Positions 6,809 to 6,976 of a DNA stretch of 6,976 bases are shown here, in pieces (position 1 is the stretch's first letter; every line of letters begins with the position of its first letter). The translations under genes and the position numbers were made by a program. A model generated the notes under the pieces. That model saw only the letters and a list, made by a program, of their open reading frames with translations, had not been told where the DNA came from and did no database searches. The stretch is from NCBI GenBank assembly GCA_002426555.1, contig DIQU01000001.1, forward strand, positions 1-6,976. The letters run 5' to 3'. Source of the stretch: Firmicutes bacterium UBA5454 (lineage in GTDB: Bacteria; Bacillota; Clostridia; Caldicoprobacterales; DTU083).

Positions 6809-6820
6809 TTAATGCATTAA
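6809..6820. repeat. 12-bp perfect palindrome TTAATGCATTAA in the acpP-fabF spacer
   Basis: TTAATGCATTAA is its own reverse complement. It is flanked by a TTGTAAA (6794-6800) and TTTACAA (6822-6828) pair of inverted 7-mers, which is not concentric with the palindrome. The pattern could be a protein-binding site for a fatty-acid regulator, but it does not match the FapR or FabT sites I know. AT-rich palindromes also arise by chance. Confidence 0.5.
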
Positions 6821-6856
6821 GTTTACAAAAAATGAATAAGTGCTGATTGAATAATT

Positions 6857-6888
6857 GATCGGATTCCCTCAAAACAGAGAATCCGATC
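6857..6888 (-). other. Strong stem-loop in the acpP-fabF spacer (RNA stability or processing element)
   Basis: GATCGGATTC (6857-6866) and GAATCCGATC (6879-6888) are perfect inverted repeats. On the minus-strand RNA the stem extends by a U-G and two further pairs to 13 bp with a GUUUUG loop. It starts about 10 nt after the acpP stop. The U-run lies upstream of the hairpin and the downstream side (AAUUAUUC) is not U-rich, so it is not a canonical terminator. Blocking 3' exonucleases, to keep acpP mRNA more abundant than fabF, is the likeliest role (inference). Confidence 0.7.
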
Positions 6889-6898
6889 GAAAAAAATA

Positions 6899-6976
6899 TT
6901 AGGAATGTGACTTGATATAGTCAACAACATCGCCTACCTTGACGATTTTCTCTGCCTCTTCATCTGGAATTTCCAT
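6899..6976 (-). CDS. acpP: Acyl carrier protein, C-terminal 25 residues (partial at window edge)
   Basis: The visible reading frame ends at TAA (6899-6901) and encodes MEIPDEEAEKIVKVGDVVDY followed by IKSHS. This is the well-conserved end of helix III and helix IV of bacterial ACP, in which the family pattern is IPDE-AEKI-TVGD-V-YI. ACP carries growing acyl chains on a 4'-phosphopantetheine arm and is the substrate carrier for FabF next door. The DSL serine that holds the arm and roughly the first 50 residues lie beyond the window. The ATG at the very edge (6974-6976) is an internal Met, not the start. Its location directly upstream of fabF is typical of Firmicute fatty-acid operons. Confidence 0.93.
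   Translation of the reverse strand: MEIPDEEAEKIVKVGDVVDYIKSHS

Noticed and set aside
6800..6828. TTGTAA and CAATAT 17 bp apart on the minus strand as a fabF promoter
   Set aside because: The -10 matches only three of six consensus bases. fabF is better explained by read-through from acpP.
1..6976. CRISPR arrays, insertion sequences, tRNA/rRNA genes, toxin-antitoxin or phage genes
   Set aside because: I saw no repeat-spacer pattern, transposase-like frame, tRNA-like cloverleaf or defence gene. The window is a dense housekeeping cluster.

Overview
The window holds a conserved bacterial housekeeping cluster. Every real gene is on the minus strand, so reading 5'->3' along the transcript the order is acpP (3' end only) - fabF - rnc - smc - ftsY - start of an unidentified gene. 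This order, together with the moderately AT-rich sequence, strong AGGAGG-type ribosome binding sites, the TTG start of smc and an FtsY without the long acidic N-terminal region of proteobacteria, points to a Gram-positive Firmicute, most likely class Clostridia. I cannot name the genus from sequence alone.

Layout from high to low coordinates. (1) 6899-6976 encodes the last 25 residues of acyl carrier protein. (2) 6766-6898 is a 133-bp acpP-fabF spacer with a strong 13-bp stem-loop just after acpP, a 12-bp perfect palindrome and a good fabF ribosome binding site. (3) 5521-6765 is fabF, complete with its Cys-His-His triad. (4) 5328-5520 is a 193-bp spacer that looks like a transcription-unit boundary. 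It has a long imperfect hairpin with a U-rich tail (5444-5501), then a near-perfect sigma-A promoter (TTGATA - 17 bp - TATAAT, 5401-5429), then a leader of about 67 nt for rnc that carries what looks like a degenerate dispersed repeat. (5) 4629-5327 is rnc (RNase III). (6) 1053-4616 is smc, which starts at TTG 12 bp after rnc, with its ribosome binding site overlapping the rnc stop codon. (7) 994-1052 is the smc-ftsY spacer, with three tandem 7-bp repeats. (8) 64-993 is ftsY. (9) 1-33 may be the start of another gene.

Functionally, acpP and fabF belong to type II fatty-acid synthesis. rnc, smc and ftsY form a second unit for double-stranded RNA processing, chromosome organisation and membrane targeting by the signal recognition particle. 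The promoter before rnc allows the second unit to be expressed independently of the fatty-acid genes. I found no mobile element, CRISPR array, tRNA, rRNA or exotic system. The interesting signals are regulatory: the structured fabF-rnc junction, the acpP-fabF stem-loop and palindrome, the short repeats, and an LSSGE (not LSGGE) signature motif in Smc.
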